Below are positions 1-6,085 of a stretch of 13,281 nt of DNA, one piece after another. The first letter of the stretch is position 1. Each line of letters opens with the position of its first letter. The DNA comes from CAVZRC01 sp052148775 (GTDB lineage: Bacteria; Planctomycetota; Planctomycetia; Isosphaerales; Isosphaeraceae): contig JBKQHM010000706.1 of NCBI GenBank assembly GCA_052148775.1, forward strand, positions 1 to 13,281, in the 5' to 3' direction. The notes beneath the pieces are model-generated. The model was not told where the DNA came from, did not search any database, and was given only the letters and a program-made list of their open reading frames with translations. Made by a program: the position numbers and the translations under genes.

Positions 1-86
1 TGCCCGTTTGTTGGGCGCGGGTCTCCTGACCCCGCCCAAGTGCCCGTTTGTTGGGCGCGGGTCTCCTGACCCCGCCCAAGTGCCCG
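1..86. repeat. Two tandem 40-bp repeat units plus start of a third
   Basis: Bases 1-40 and 41-80 are identical. A third copy begins at 81 (tgcccg) and diverges after six bases. Each unit contains the block ggcgcgggtctcc followed by a C-rich tail. The array begins at the window edge, so more copies may lie to the left. There is no spacer between units and no open frame with coding character. It reads as non-coding intergenic DNA downstream of the minus-strand aminotransferase gene. Confidence 0.9.
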
Positions 87-206
87 ACCGAAGGTCTCCC
101 TCCTTCGGAGTGTGCTCGCGAGTACAGATGCCTTTGACTCCGGGGCCTACGATGAGCGCAGGAGACCTACGGTCAGGCACTCCGGCGGGGTCGGGAGACC
201 CGCGCC
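54..206. repeat. Imperfect 47-bp inverted repeat, possible palindromic element
   Basis: Bases 54-100 (the end of the second 40-bp unit plus its right flank) match the reverse complement of 160-206 at 41 of 47 positions, without gaps. The arms are separated by 59 bases. The strongest block is 13 of 13 (ggcgcgggtctcc at 54-66 against ggagacccgcgcc at 194-206). The left arm also holds a local hairpin, ccgaagg (88-94) with ccttcgg (102-108). The arrangement fits a dispersed palindromic element (REP/BIME- or MITE-like) or a large cruciform. Which of these it is remains inference. Confidence 0.75.
111..126. promoter_or_regulatory. 16-bp near-palindrome, possible protein-binding site
   Basis: TGTGCTCGCGAGTACA is symmetric at 14 of 16 positions and lies in the loop between the two 47-bp inverted arms. 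Its size and symmetry suit a dimeric DNA-binding protein. No gene start is close by, so a regulatory role is only a guess. Confidence 0.25.
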
Positions 207-237
207 GAACAGAGACGGGGAGCGGCGGCTTGGGGAA

Positions 238-255
238 AACGGAATGAATTCCGTT
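238..255. repeat. 18-bp perfect inverted repeat after the aminotransferase gene
   Basis: AACGGAAT (238-245) and ATTCCGTT (248-255) are perfect inverted arms separated by two bases. The site lies 18 bases past the stop of the minus-strand gene ending at 273. It has no adjoining T-tract in the direction of transcription and a 2-base loop is poor for an RNA hairpin, so it is not a convincing intrinsic terminator. Confidence 0.45.
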
Positions 256-272
256 CTACGCCGACACACCCG

Positions 273-1601
273 TCAGGAGATCCCCTTGGTCACGACCTGG
301 TGCATCGCCTCGACGAAGAGTTCGATCTCCTTGGGGGTGGTGTAGACGTTGGGCGTCACCCGGATGCCGGAGAAGTCCTTGTGGGTGATCGCGACCGTGA
401 AGATCTTGTACCTGGAGAACAGGTGATCGCTGAGCTTGGCCGGCTCGATCCCGTCGATGTGGACCAGGGCGATCCCGCATGAGGCATTGTCGTCGTCGAG
501 CGGCGTCCAGATCGTGACGCATTTGCACGACTGCTGGAGCGGCGTGGCCCATCGGTTGCGCAGATATCGCAGGCGGGCCGCCTTACGCTCGTCGCCGATA
601 CTCTGGTGGAACGCCAGCGCCGCGGCGATCGCGTTGTGGTTCGCCGCCGGGTGCGTGCCGATTTCCTCATATTTTCGAATGTTTTCATCCATGCTCGGCG
701 GTGCGGCCATGAGCGGCCAGATCGTCTTGAGCCGGGACTTGCGGACGTAGAGGAAACCGGTGCCGATCGGGGCCAGCAGCCACTTGTGCAGGCTGGTCGC
801 GAAGAAGTCGCAGTCGAGCTGGTCGCGCGTGAAGGGGAAGTGGGCGAAGGAATGCGCGCCGTCGACGAACACGAGGATGCCGCGCTCGCGGGCGAGCCGC
901 ACCACGTCGCGCACCGGGAGGATCTGGCCGGTGAGGTTCGTGATGTGGGGGAACTCGATGACGCGGGTCTTCGGGGTGATCGCCTGCTTGATACGTTCGA
1001 CGAACAGCCCGGGCGATTCGAGCGGGACCGGGAACGAGACCGACTTGACCACGATCCCGTCGCGTCGGGCGCGCTGGTCCCAGGTGTTGAGCATGCGCCC
1101 GTAGTTGTGGTCGGTGACGATGACCTCATCGCCGCGCTTCAGGTCGAGGCCCAGGATCAGGGTCTCCATCCCCTCGGAGGCGTTGCGGGTGATCGCCAGC
1201 TCCTCGGGGTCGCAGCCGAATTGCTGGGCCAGCGCCCGGCGGACGGTCTCGATCCGGGGCTCGAGGACCTGCCACATATGATAGGCCGGCAATTCGTTGC
1301 AGAACCGCAGGTCGCGGATCATCTGGTCGAGGACGTGCGTCGGGGACGGGCTGACCCCGCCATTATTGAAGTTGATCAGCGTCCGATCGGCGTCGAAGCA
1401 GCGCGCGATCTGGGACCAGTAATCCTCGTTGCCGGCCAGGTCGCCGGCCGGTTCGCCCTCCGCGTCGCGACCGGCGCCGAATGACCGGGCGATGGCGTCG
1501 CGGCGGAACAGGGCGTGGGCGGTCCCCACCGCCAGGCCGCCGAGGAACCCACGCCTCGTACCGGCTTTGCGCGCTCCTTCGTCCTTCGAACGGTCCGACA
1601 T
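273..1601 (-). CDS. Tat-exported aminotransferase class V (PLP enzyme, isopenicillin N epimerase-like)
   Basis: The gene encodes 442 residues from the ATG at 1599-1601, which has GGAG six bases upstream; the frame stays open further upstream but that extension looks non-coding. The N-terminus carries a twin-arginine motif, TRRGFLGG (about residues 15-22), followed by a short hydrophobic stretch, so export as a folded protein is predicted. The rest is a fold-type I PLP enzyme. Visible residues are the substrate/phosphate-side segment RNASEG (139-144), the cofactor aspartate and histidine in FVDGAH (245-250), and the Schiff-base lysine in SLHKW (K273). Class V includes isopenicillin N epimerase-like proteins, cysteine desulfurases and serine-type aminotransferases; this one looks most like the epimerase-like group, which is widespread and mostly uncharacterised. 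The substrate cannot be told. It stands alone and is divergent from the methyltransferase gene, with 160 bases between their starts. Confidence 0.9.
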   Translation of the reverse strand: MSDRSKDEGARKAGTRRGFLGGLAVGTAHALFRRDAIARSFGAGRDAEGEPAGDLAGNEDYWSQIARCFDADRTLINFNNGGVSPSPTHVLDQMIRDLRFCNELPAYHMWQVLEPRIETVRRALAQQFGCDPEELAITRNASEGMETLILGLDLKRGDEVIVTDHNYGRMLNTWDQRARRDGIVVKSVSFPVPLESPGLFVERIKQAITPKTRVIEFPHITNLTGQILPVRDVVRLARERGILVFVDGAHSFAHFPFTRDQLDCDFFATSLHKWLLAPIGTGFLYVRKSRLKTIWPLMAAPPSMDENIRKYEEIGTHPAANHNAIAAALAFHQSIGDERKAARLRYLRNRWATPLQQSCKCVTIWTPLDDDNASCGIALVHIDGIEPAKLSDHLFSRYKIFTVAITHKDFSGIRVTPNVYTTPKEIELFVEAMHQVVTKGIS

Positions 1602-1761
1602 GGGAGACTCCTCGACATCGATTCCCTGGCAAGGGCGGAATGACCAGCATACCGGATCCTCCAACGACCGGGAACGGGGCGCCGTCTTCCGGGTGCTTCG
1701 CGGACGATCGGTGTACGGTTTGCGGTTCATATCGGGGCATCATCCTGGTAGAGTTTTCCTG

Positions 1762-2541
1762 ATGGACACCACCAACACCAACAAATGGGACACCGGCCTC
1801 TACGACGAGAAACACTCGTTCGTCTGGAAGCACGGGGTCTCGTTGATCGAGCTCCTGGCACCCGGGCCGGGCGAGCGGATCCTCGACCTCGGCTGCGGCA
1901 CGGGCCACCTGACCGCACAGATCGCCGAGGCCGGGTCCGAAGTCGTCGGCATCGACTCCTCGCCGCAGATGGTCGAGGAGGCGATGCGTCTGTATCCCCG
2001 GATCCGCTTCGAAGTCGCCGACGCCCGGGATTTCGCGCTCGATGACGCGTTCGACGCCGTGTTCTCCAACGCCGTGCTGCACTGGGTGAAGGAGCCGGAG
2101 AAGGCCATCGATCGCGTCCGGCTCGCGCTGAAGCCGGGCGGTCGGTTCGTGGCGGAGTTCGGCGGCCGGGGGAATGTCAAGACGATCGTCTCGTCCCTCG
2201 ATGCGGCCTCCCGGTCGGTCGGCCTTGGGGCCTGGGAACACCCCTGGTACTACCCCGGCATCGGCGCGTATGCTCCCCTGCTGGAACGAGCCGGGCTGGA
2301 GGTGACCCACGCGTTCCTCTTCGACCGCCCGACGCTCCTGGAAGGCGAAGAGGGCCTGCGGCACTGGGTTGAGATGTTCGCCGGCAGCCTGCTGGAGCGC
2401 GTCCCGCCCGACGAGCGAGAGGGCTTCCTCCGGCACGTCGAGGACTTCGCCCGGCCGACACTCTATCGCGACGGCAAGTGGTTCGCCGACTACCGACGGC
2501 TGCGCATCGTGGCCCGACGGGCGGACGGGCTCGCGATGTGA
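1762..2541 (+). CDS. Class I SAM-dependent methyltransferase (trans-aconitate methyltransferase-like)
   Basis: The gene encodes 259 residues. The start at ATG 1762 is chosen because the protein from here has the normal N-terminus and length of the family (about 250-260); the ribosome-binding site is weak. The SAM-binding core is clear: motif I LDLGCGTG (41-48), the acidic residue D65 in GIDSS at the end of strand beta-2, D87 in VADARD, the post-II motif FSNAVLHW (101-108), and LKPGGRF (123-129). The C-terminal third (WYYPGIGAYAPLLERAGLEV and onwards) resembles the substrate-binding part of Tam-like small-molecule methyltransferases. Trans-aconitate is the best-known substrate in this group, but overall similarity does not fix the substrate here. 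It is probably a cytosolic monocistronic gene. Confidence 0.88.
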   Translation: MDTTNTNKWDTGLYDEKHSFVWKHGVSLIELLAPGPGERILDLGCGTGHLTAQIAEAGSEVVGIDSSPQMVEEAMRLYPRIRFEVADARDFALDDAFDAVFSNAVLHWVKEPEKAIDRVRLALKPGGRFVAEFGGRGNVKTIVSSLDAASRSVGLGAWEHPWYYPGIGAYAPLLERAGLEVTHAFLFDRPTLLEGEEGLRHWVEMFAGSLLERVPPDEREGFLRHVEDFARPTLYRDGKWFADYRRLRIVARRADGLAM

Positions 2542-2635
2542 TCGGGGCAGGAGCGTTCGGCGCTCGGCCTTCGCAATCCTGGCTCGACCCGGTATGATGA
2601 AGAGATGCAATTGATCGAAAGGGAGTCGCGAAGCG

Positions 2636-2884
2636 ATGTCTACTCTCATCACCGCCCTCGGAATCGACCGCCTCAGTGTCGGCGAACGCTTGCAGCTCGT
2701 CCAGGAAATCTGGGATAGCCTCGAGGACGAGGTGTCAATCCTCCCACTGAGCGAGGCGCAGAAACAAGAGCTGGATCGGCGGCTTGCGTCACTGGATGCG
2801 AATCCTGATGCGGTCGTCCCCTGGGAAGAGGTCGAGGCACGAGCCCTGGCACGGTTCCGGCAAAGACACTCCCGATCGTCCTGA
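2636..2884 (+). CDS. Addiction-module antitoxin-like protein (TIGR02574/PF09720 type), toxin missing
   Basis: The gene encodes 82 residues from ATG 2636, with GGGAG about ten bases upstream. The sequence matches the short 'putative addiction module component' family: an N-terminal helix LSVGERLQLVQEIWDSLE (13-30), a second helix beginning LSEAQKQELDRRL, and the hallmark tail NPDAVVPWEEVEAR (56-69). In characterised loci these proteins are antitoxins that neutralise a RelE/ParE-type toxin encoded immediately downstream, usually overlapping. Here the next 48 bases are non-coding and the next gene (2933) is a membrane protein. No RelE-like frame is seen on either strand nearby. It is therefore a solitary antitoxin, a remnant of a lost pair, or a regulator acting on a toxin elsewhere. 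Confidence 0.85.
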   Translation: MSTLITALGIDRLSVGERLQLVQEIWDSLEDEVSILPLSEAQKQELDRRLASLDANPDAVVPWEEVEARALARFRQRHSRSS

Positions 2885-2932
2885 CCCGTGAGGCCGAGAC
2901 GGACTCTCGAGCGATTGGGAGGGTGAGTTGCC

Positions 2933-3313
2933 GTGGAAGCGTTCGGATTCCTGACCTTTCTCTTCATGGCCGCCTTCTTCTGGCTGATCTTCGCACAGAT
3001 CCTCCACAAGGCCGGATTCACCGGCTGGTTTGCCCTCTTGCTCCCGCTGACGGGATTCGTCGGACTGGCCATCTTCTCCTTCATCGAGTGGCCGATCCAG
3101 CAAGAGCTGGCCTGGATGCGCCTGAAGGGGGGCATGCCCTCGCCCGAACTCATCCCGACGGTCGAGCGATATGCGCTCGCGCTCGAGCGGCGCGGCGAAT
3201 GGAAGCAGGCCGCCGAGGTCTATGAGGCCCTATCGCACACTCCATCACTCGATGACAACGCGGAATACTACCGGAACTGCGTGGAACGTCTGAAGGAACG
3301 CCTGGGCATTTAG
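2933..3313 (+). CDS. Small membrane protein with cytosolic TPR-like tail
   Basis: The gene encodes 126 residues from a GTG start at 2933, preceded by the strong purine-rich GGGAGGGTGAG a few bases upstream. Two hydrophobic helices (about 4-22 and 32-51) form a hairpin in the membrane. The soluble C-terminus has the pattern of one tetratricopeptide repeat plus a capping helix: YALALERRGEWKQAAEVYEAL (80-100), then a helix ending KERLGI. TPR units usually mediate protein-protein contacts, so a scaffold or adaptor role at the membrane is possible. I do not recognise a named family. It lies 48 bases after the antitoxin-like gene and 72 bases before another small membrane protein, which may be co-transcribed. 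Confidence 0.8.
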   Translation: MEAFGFLTFLFMAAFFWLIFAQILHKAGFTGWFALLLPLTGFVGLAIFSFIEWPIQQELAWMRLKGGMPSPELIPTVERYALALERRGEWKQAAEVYEALSHTPSLDDNAEYYRNCVERLKERLGI

Positions 3314-3321
3314 GAACAGGC

Positions 3322-3337
3322 CGGGAATCACTTCCCG
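3322..3337 (+). other. Small hairpin between two membrane-protein genes
   Basis: CGGGAA (3322-3327) and TTCCCG (3332-3337) pair across a TCAC loop, nine bases past the stop of the upstream gene. No T-run follows, so termination is weak at best; an attenuating or mRNA-end-protecting hairpin is equally possible. Confidence 0.3.
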
Positions 3338-3356
3338 ATTGGCTCGGATGGATTTC

Positions 3357-3368
3357 CGTTTGCAAACG
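3357..3368. promoter_or_regulatory. 12-bp perfect palindrome upstream of a small membrane protein gene
   Basis: CGTTTGCAAACG is perfectly symmetric and lies 17 bases ahead of the ATG at 3386. Position and symmetry suit an operator for the downstream gene, but no cognate regulator can be named. Confidence 0.3.
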
Positions 3369-3385
3369 TGAGGATATGATATCTG

Positions 3386-3667
3386 ATGGCCGACATCCGG
3401 AGCCACCGCCTGCTCTACATCAAGGGCGCCTTGTTCCTCGGCCTGGGTATCCTGGCGTCGGCGATCCTGCTCATCGAACATCCGAGCGTGAAGACCGCCG
3501 CGCTGCTGGCGGTCGCCGTCTGGGCGTTCGCGCGGGCCTACTACTTCGCGTTCTACGTAATCGAGCATTACGTCGATGACGGGTACAAGTATGCGGGACT
3601 CCTGTCGTTCGTGCGTTATGCGATGCGGCGAGTCAAGCGGGGAGATGACGCACGCCGGGGCGGGTGA
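3386..3667 (+). CDS. Small two-helix membrane protein, unknown function
   Basis: The gene encodes 93 residues starting MADIRSHRLLYIKGALF. GAGG lies about 12 bases ahead of the ATG, slightly far for a ribosome-binding site. Two hydrophobic segments are clear (about 14-31 and 37-57), followed by a conserved-looking aromatic stretch (YYFAFYVIEHYVDDGYKYAG) and a basic tail (RRVKRGDDARR). The basic tail suggests a cytosolic C-terminus. No catalytic motif is visible and I do not recognise a named domain. It follows another small two-helix protein on the same strand. I am confident it is coding because its hydrophobic pattern is coherent. Confidence 0.72.
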   Translation: MADIRSHRLLYIKGALFLGLGILASAILLIEHPSVKTAALLAVAVWAFARAYYFAFYVIEHYVDDGYKYAGLLSFVRYAMRRVKRGDDARRGG

Positions 3668-3811
3668 GGTTCCGGACATCGATTTGTCTGTGGAACGACT
3701 CCGAGAATCGCCCTCGAAAGGGGTATCCGTGGTCGACGGTTTTTGCGATCCTGGGGACGGGAATCGTCCATCGGTTTTCGGCCGACCCGCGTCAGGTCAG
3801 GAAGGCCCATC

Positions 3812-4561
3812 ATGCCCAACCATTTCTCGACGATCGGAGTGGAACTCCAGTCCCAGCAGGATCTCTTCGAGCTGGCGAAGTCCGTGGCCGGGGATTGCGT
3901 CCGGCTGGACGTGCCGGGCGGTTATTATCTCTGCTGGACGTCCGAGTGCGGGGCCGAGCTGTGGCTCCAGGTAAACGAGCAGAATGACCTCGTTGGGATG
4001 AATCCGCATTTCACCGGCGAGTCCCGCGTGCGCGTCGGGTTGACGGCACGGATCCGCCATCCCGACGGGACTCCCCTCGATGGCGCCTTCCATGCCTGGG
4101 CCGACCCTCGTCGCGACGATCCTGAGATCGGCAGCTACCCGTTCGTCTTCGATGCGCCAGACTTCCTGTGCTCCAGCGGGCTGGTGCTGCCCGCCATCCT
4201 GGAAGCCCGGATCGCGGCGTTCGCGCACGAGCTGATGGTGTTCCGATCCGACGAGGAGTACATGGCCTCGCAGACCGGGGAGTTGAAGTTCGTCGTCCAG
4301 TCGTTCATCCCTTCGGGCCTGTTCACGCCCGACGGCGAACGGATCGAGCCGCCCGAGGCACGGGCCATGTTTACGGGTCGGATCCTCGAGGCGGAGATGC
4401 GGACGAATGAGCTGACGGACCGGCCATTCCAGTGGGTCCTCGTGGAGACGTACGGCGGCGTCATGGACGTGGTCGCCGATCCGGAACTCATCGAGGTGGA
4501 ACCCGCGCCGGGCGGGATCGTGATGGGGTCGTTCTGGCTGTCGGGACGGTTGCGGATCTAG
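3812..4561 (+). CDS. Conserved hypothetical protein (MPNHFST N-terminus)
   Basis: The gene encodes 249 residues from ATG 3812, chosen over upstream starts because AGGAAGG sits seven bases ahead of it. The protein is soluble and predicted beta-rich and acidic, with no signal peptide or membrane helix. Recognisable blocks are MPNHFSTIGVELQS at the start, VPGGYYLCWTSECGAELWLQ (about 34-53), NPHFTGES (64-71) and a C-terminal half containing a phrase about ancillary beta strands (FTPDGERIEPPEARAMFTG). I have an impression of similar bacterial proteins of unknown function beginning MPNHF, but I cannot name a domain or activity. It is flanked by 144 bases upstream and 158 bases downstream without genes, so it is probably transcribed on its own. 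Confidence 0.8.
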   Translation: MPNHFSTIGVELQSQQDLFELAKSVAGDCVRLDVPGGYYLCWTSECGAELWLQVNEQNDLVGMNPHFTGESRVRVGLTARIRHPDGTPLDGAFHAWADPRRDDPEIGSYPFVFDAPDFLCSSGLVLPAILEARIAAFAHELMVFRSDEEYMASQTGELKFVVQSFIPSGLFTPDGERIEPPEARAMFTGRILEAEMRTNELTDRPFQWVLVETYGGVMDVVADPELIEVEPAPGGIVMGSFWLSGRLRI

Positions 4562-4584
4562 GCAACGTACGGCCCTTGCCGCCG

Positions 4585-4599
4585 CGCGGGCAGCCCGCG
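4585..4599 (+). other. GC-rich hairpin after the conserved hypothetical gene
   Basis: CGCGGGC (4585-4591) and GCCCGCG (4593-4599) are inverted around one base, 24 bases past the stop at 4561. Two direct copies of CCTCCCGG follow (4601-4616). There is no T-run, so it is at most a rho-dependent or imperfect terminator. Confidence 0.3.
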
Positions 4600-4719
4600 G
4601 CCTCCCGGCCTCCCGGCTTCCTTCCAGATAGCAATCGAACCGACCGGGCAAATTGTTGTATGATGCAGGGGCGCGATTGACCTCGTTCGAACCGATTCCG
4701 ACGATCCCGGGAGATTGAC

Positions 4720-5046
4720 ATGGTTGACCTGATCAAGAAGGCACTCTACACGGGCCTCGGCCTGGCGGTGCTGACCAAGGAGAAAGCCGAGGAGCTGGTC
4801 AAGGACTTCGCCGAGCAGTCCAAGCTCTCCGAGCACGAGGGCAAGGAGATGGTCGACAGCCTGATGAAGCAGTCGGACCAGGCGCGGAACGATCTCCAGG
4901 CGCGGATCGACGAGGCCGTGAAGTCGGTCGTCAGTCAACTGAACCTGGCGAGCAAGGACGAGGTGGCGAGCCTCAAGGCCAAGGTCGAGGAGCTGTCGGC
5001 GAAGATCGCGCAGGGACAGGGGCAGGGGCAGGGGACCGGGGCGTAG
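4720..5046 (+). CDS. Phasin-family-like coiled-coil protein
   Basis: The gene encodes 108 residues from ATG 4720, with GGGAG seven bases upstream. It starts MVDLIKKALYTGLGLAVLTKEKAEELVKDF (1-30), the pattern of small proteins annotated as phasin family or PHA-granule regulator-like, which are amphipathic and helical. Residues 38-97 are charged and heptad-like, with a clear final coiled-coil segment (KDEVASLKAKVEELSAKI, 79-96). The tail is a short QGQGQGQG run encoded by repeated ggggca units. Phasins coat polyhydroxyalkanoate granules, but the short family is also found in genomes without obvious PHA synthesis, and no PHA gene is in the window. A general helical scaffold or membrane-adjacent function is equally possible. 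Confidence 0.75.
   Translation: MVDLIKKALYTGLGLAVLTKEKAEELVKDFAEQSKLSEHEGKEMVDSLMKQSDQARNDLQARIDEAVKSVVSQLNLASKDEVASLKAKVEELSAKIAQGQGQGQGTGA
5011..5040 (+). repeat. Short ggggca repeat encoding a Gln-Gly tail
   Basis: About four tandem hexamer units (caggga/caggggca type) encode the QGQGQGQG tail of the phasin-like protein. Such in-frame hexamer repeats can change length by slippage without shifting the frame. Confidence 0.6.
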
Positions 5047-5080
5047 CGTGGGCGGGCCTCCGATCGATCGGCAGATCGTC

Positions 5081-5182
5081 TCACCGCAGGCTCGTCCATC
5101 GGTAGCCCTCCAGCGCGGGACGGCGCGCAGCCGCGAGGTCGCCCCTTTTCATGCCGGCGATCCAACGCGTGATCGAACCTTC
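5081..5182 (-). pseudogene. Fragment resembling the N-terminus of an ECF sigma factor
   Basis: Read on the minus strand, codons from 5182 down give EGSITRWIAGMKRGDLAAAR, then drift away and stop at 5081-5083. This closely resembles the opening of planctomycete ECF-type sigma factors (typically G-S-V-T-R-W, then L-K-x-G-D-x-x-A-A, before the sigma-2 region). No ATG, GTG or TTG start precedes it in frame, two stop codons lie just upstream, and the sigma-2 and sigma-4 regions are absent. It is therefore called as a gene remnant. The match is from memory of the family and the stretch is only about 20 residues. Confidence 0.45.
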
Positions 5183-5931
5183 ATCGTCGGAGGGCGAGGT
5201 TCTCGCCGATCATCAGCAACGGTGAGGTGCCGGCCAGCGGGTCCTGGAAGACCCGGCCGATCAGCCGCGCGGGTCGCCACCCCGACGACCAGGGCCGTGC
5301 TGCGGCTGTGCTCGGGCTCCGGCGTGAGCGAGAGCCATTCGCGCACCTCGGGGTGGGCGAACGGGTCGAGCCCGGCGGGCAGGCCGACCGGCGACCGCCT
5401 CAGAGCCGCGCCGACCAGCCCGTCGGTCTCGGCGGCGATCACGATGCCCACCGCGCCGCCCTCGGCCAGGTCCAGGCAGGCCACGGCGATCTGGCTCAGG
5501 GGGATGGAGCCGGCCCCGGGTTGCCCCCTGGCCTCGAAGCGGACCACCGTCGCCCGTCCCACCGGGAACGCCAGCCCGTAGAGGACGCGCACCCCGGGCA
5601 CGAACGCGCCGGCCGCGTGCTCGAAGTCGGGCCAACCGGGACCCGCGCTCGGCCGATAGGCCGCGACGCTCGCGACCGCCGGGAACTCCCCGAACCGCCC
5701 GCGGCAGGCTTCGAAGCTCGGCCCCAGCGCGCCCAGGCCCAGGGCGACGGACCCGGGAACCGCCATCCAGGTCCGCTCCTCCGGCGCGTCGTACCCGAGC
5801 CCGACGAGCCGCGCGGGGTCGCCGATCCGCTCGAGGGGCTCGACCGCGCGACCGTCGGTCAGGAGCAATCCGGCCGACGCCAGCAGGATCAAGGACGTGG
5901 CGAGCCACAACCGAAGCAGACTCTTGATCAT
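5149..5931 (-). CDS. Membrane-anchored or secreted hypothetical protein, probably chimeric or truncated
   Basis: The frame encodes 260 residues from ATG 5931. The N-terminus (MIKSLLRLWLATSLILLASAG) is a signal peptide or membrane anchor. Residues about 30-220 form a Gly/Ala-rich globular region (LVGLGYDAPEERTWMAVPGSVALGLGALGP, and later VACLDLAEGGAVGIVIAAETDGLVGAALRRSP) that I do not recognise as a named domain. After LVVGVATRA (about residue 221) the sequence becomes Pro/Arg-rich and loses coding character, exactly where another frame begins to read as an ABC ATPase fragment. The natural C-terminus is therefore probably missing. The start codon overlaps the stop of an upstream open frame by ATGA, which suggests it once belonged to an operon. 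The anchor itself resembles that of ABC substrate-binding proteins, so the body may be a fusion. It may or may not still be functional. Confidence 0.55.
   Translation of the reverse strand: MIKSLLRLWLATSLILLASAGLLLTDGRAVEPLERIGDPARLVGLGYDAPEERTWMAVPGSVALGLGALGPSFEACRGRFGEFPAVASVAAYRPSAGPGWPDFEHAAGAFVPGVRVLYGLAFPVGRATVVRFEARGQPGAGSIPLSQIAVACLDLAEGGAVGIVIAAETDGLVGAALRRSPVGLPAGLDPFAHPEVREWLSLTPEPEHSRSTALVVGVATRAADRPGLPGPAGRHLTVADDRREPRPPTMKVRSRVGSPA
5181..5270 (-). pseudogene. Remnant of an ABC-transporter ATPase (Q-loop segment)
   Basis: In the minus frame ending at the TGA at 5181-5183, the codons from 5270 down read ARLIGRVFQDPLAGTSPLL and then MIGENLAL. This is the Q-loop region of ABC ATPases (V-F-Q-D-P), in the style of ATPases that partner PF04392-type substrate-binding proteins, where RVFQDPxxGT followed by a TIEENLALA-like phrase is characteristic. 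The Walker A motif, which should lie about 35-45 residues earlier, is absent from all three minus frames upstream, and the signature and Walker B motifs that should follow are also absent. It is a 29-codon relic fused out of frame to the tail of the 5149-5931 gene. Confidence 0.65.
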
Positions 5932-6083
5932 CCGCGAATCCGGGCTTGGGAAGGACGTCCATCCCGCGGGGTCAGGGGGACGTGCTCGGTCACGACGACG
6001 GCCGGGTCCACGTCAAAATTAGATATCAACCGAGCGTCTTTGTCCAGTCTCAAGATGCCGCCGAAAACCGGCCCCTCGTCGGC
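5928..6083 (-). pseudogene. Possible C-terminal remnant of a gene, truncated next to a MITE-like element
   Basis: A minus-strand frame is open for 51 codons from just after the TAG at 6084-6086 to the TGA at 5928-5930. It reads FGGILRLDKDARLISNFDV and then DPAVVVTEHVPLTPRDGR before its end. It has no good start codon. Its stop overlaps the ATG of the next minus gene as ATGA, the usual mark of translational coupling, and its later half has normal high-GC codon use. Its upstream end coincides with the terminal repeat of the element at 6086-6217. I do not recognise the family. A chance open frame cannot be excluded. Confidence 0.35.
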
Positions 6084-6085
6084 CT

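Noticed and set aside
1..86. CRISPR array
   Set aside because: The 40-bp units are directly contiguous with no spacers, and no cas gene is in the window.
1602..1730. N-terminal extension of the aminotransferase to 1730
   Set aside because: The extra 43 residues are not signal-like, and the ATG at 1601 has a proper ribosome-binding site followed directly by a Tat signal.
1363..3153. A 596-codon minus-strand frame running across the aminotransferase, methyltransferase and antitoxin genes
   Set aside because: It covers three well-supported genes in other frames and has no recognisable protein character.
5047..5080. Continuation of the ECF sigma fragment towards the phasin-like gene
   Set aside because: The frame stops at 5081-5083, and I could not see sigma-2 or sigma-4 phrases in any minus frame here.
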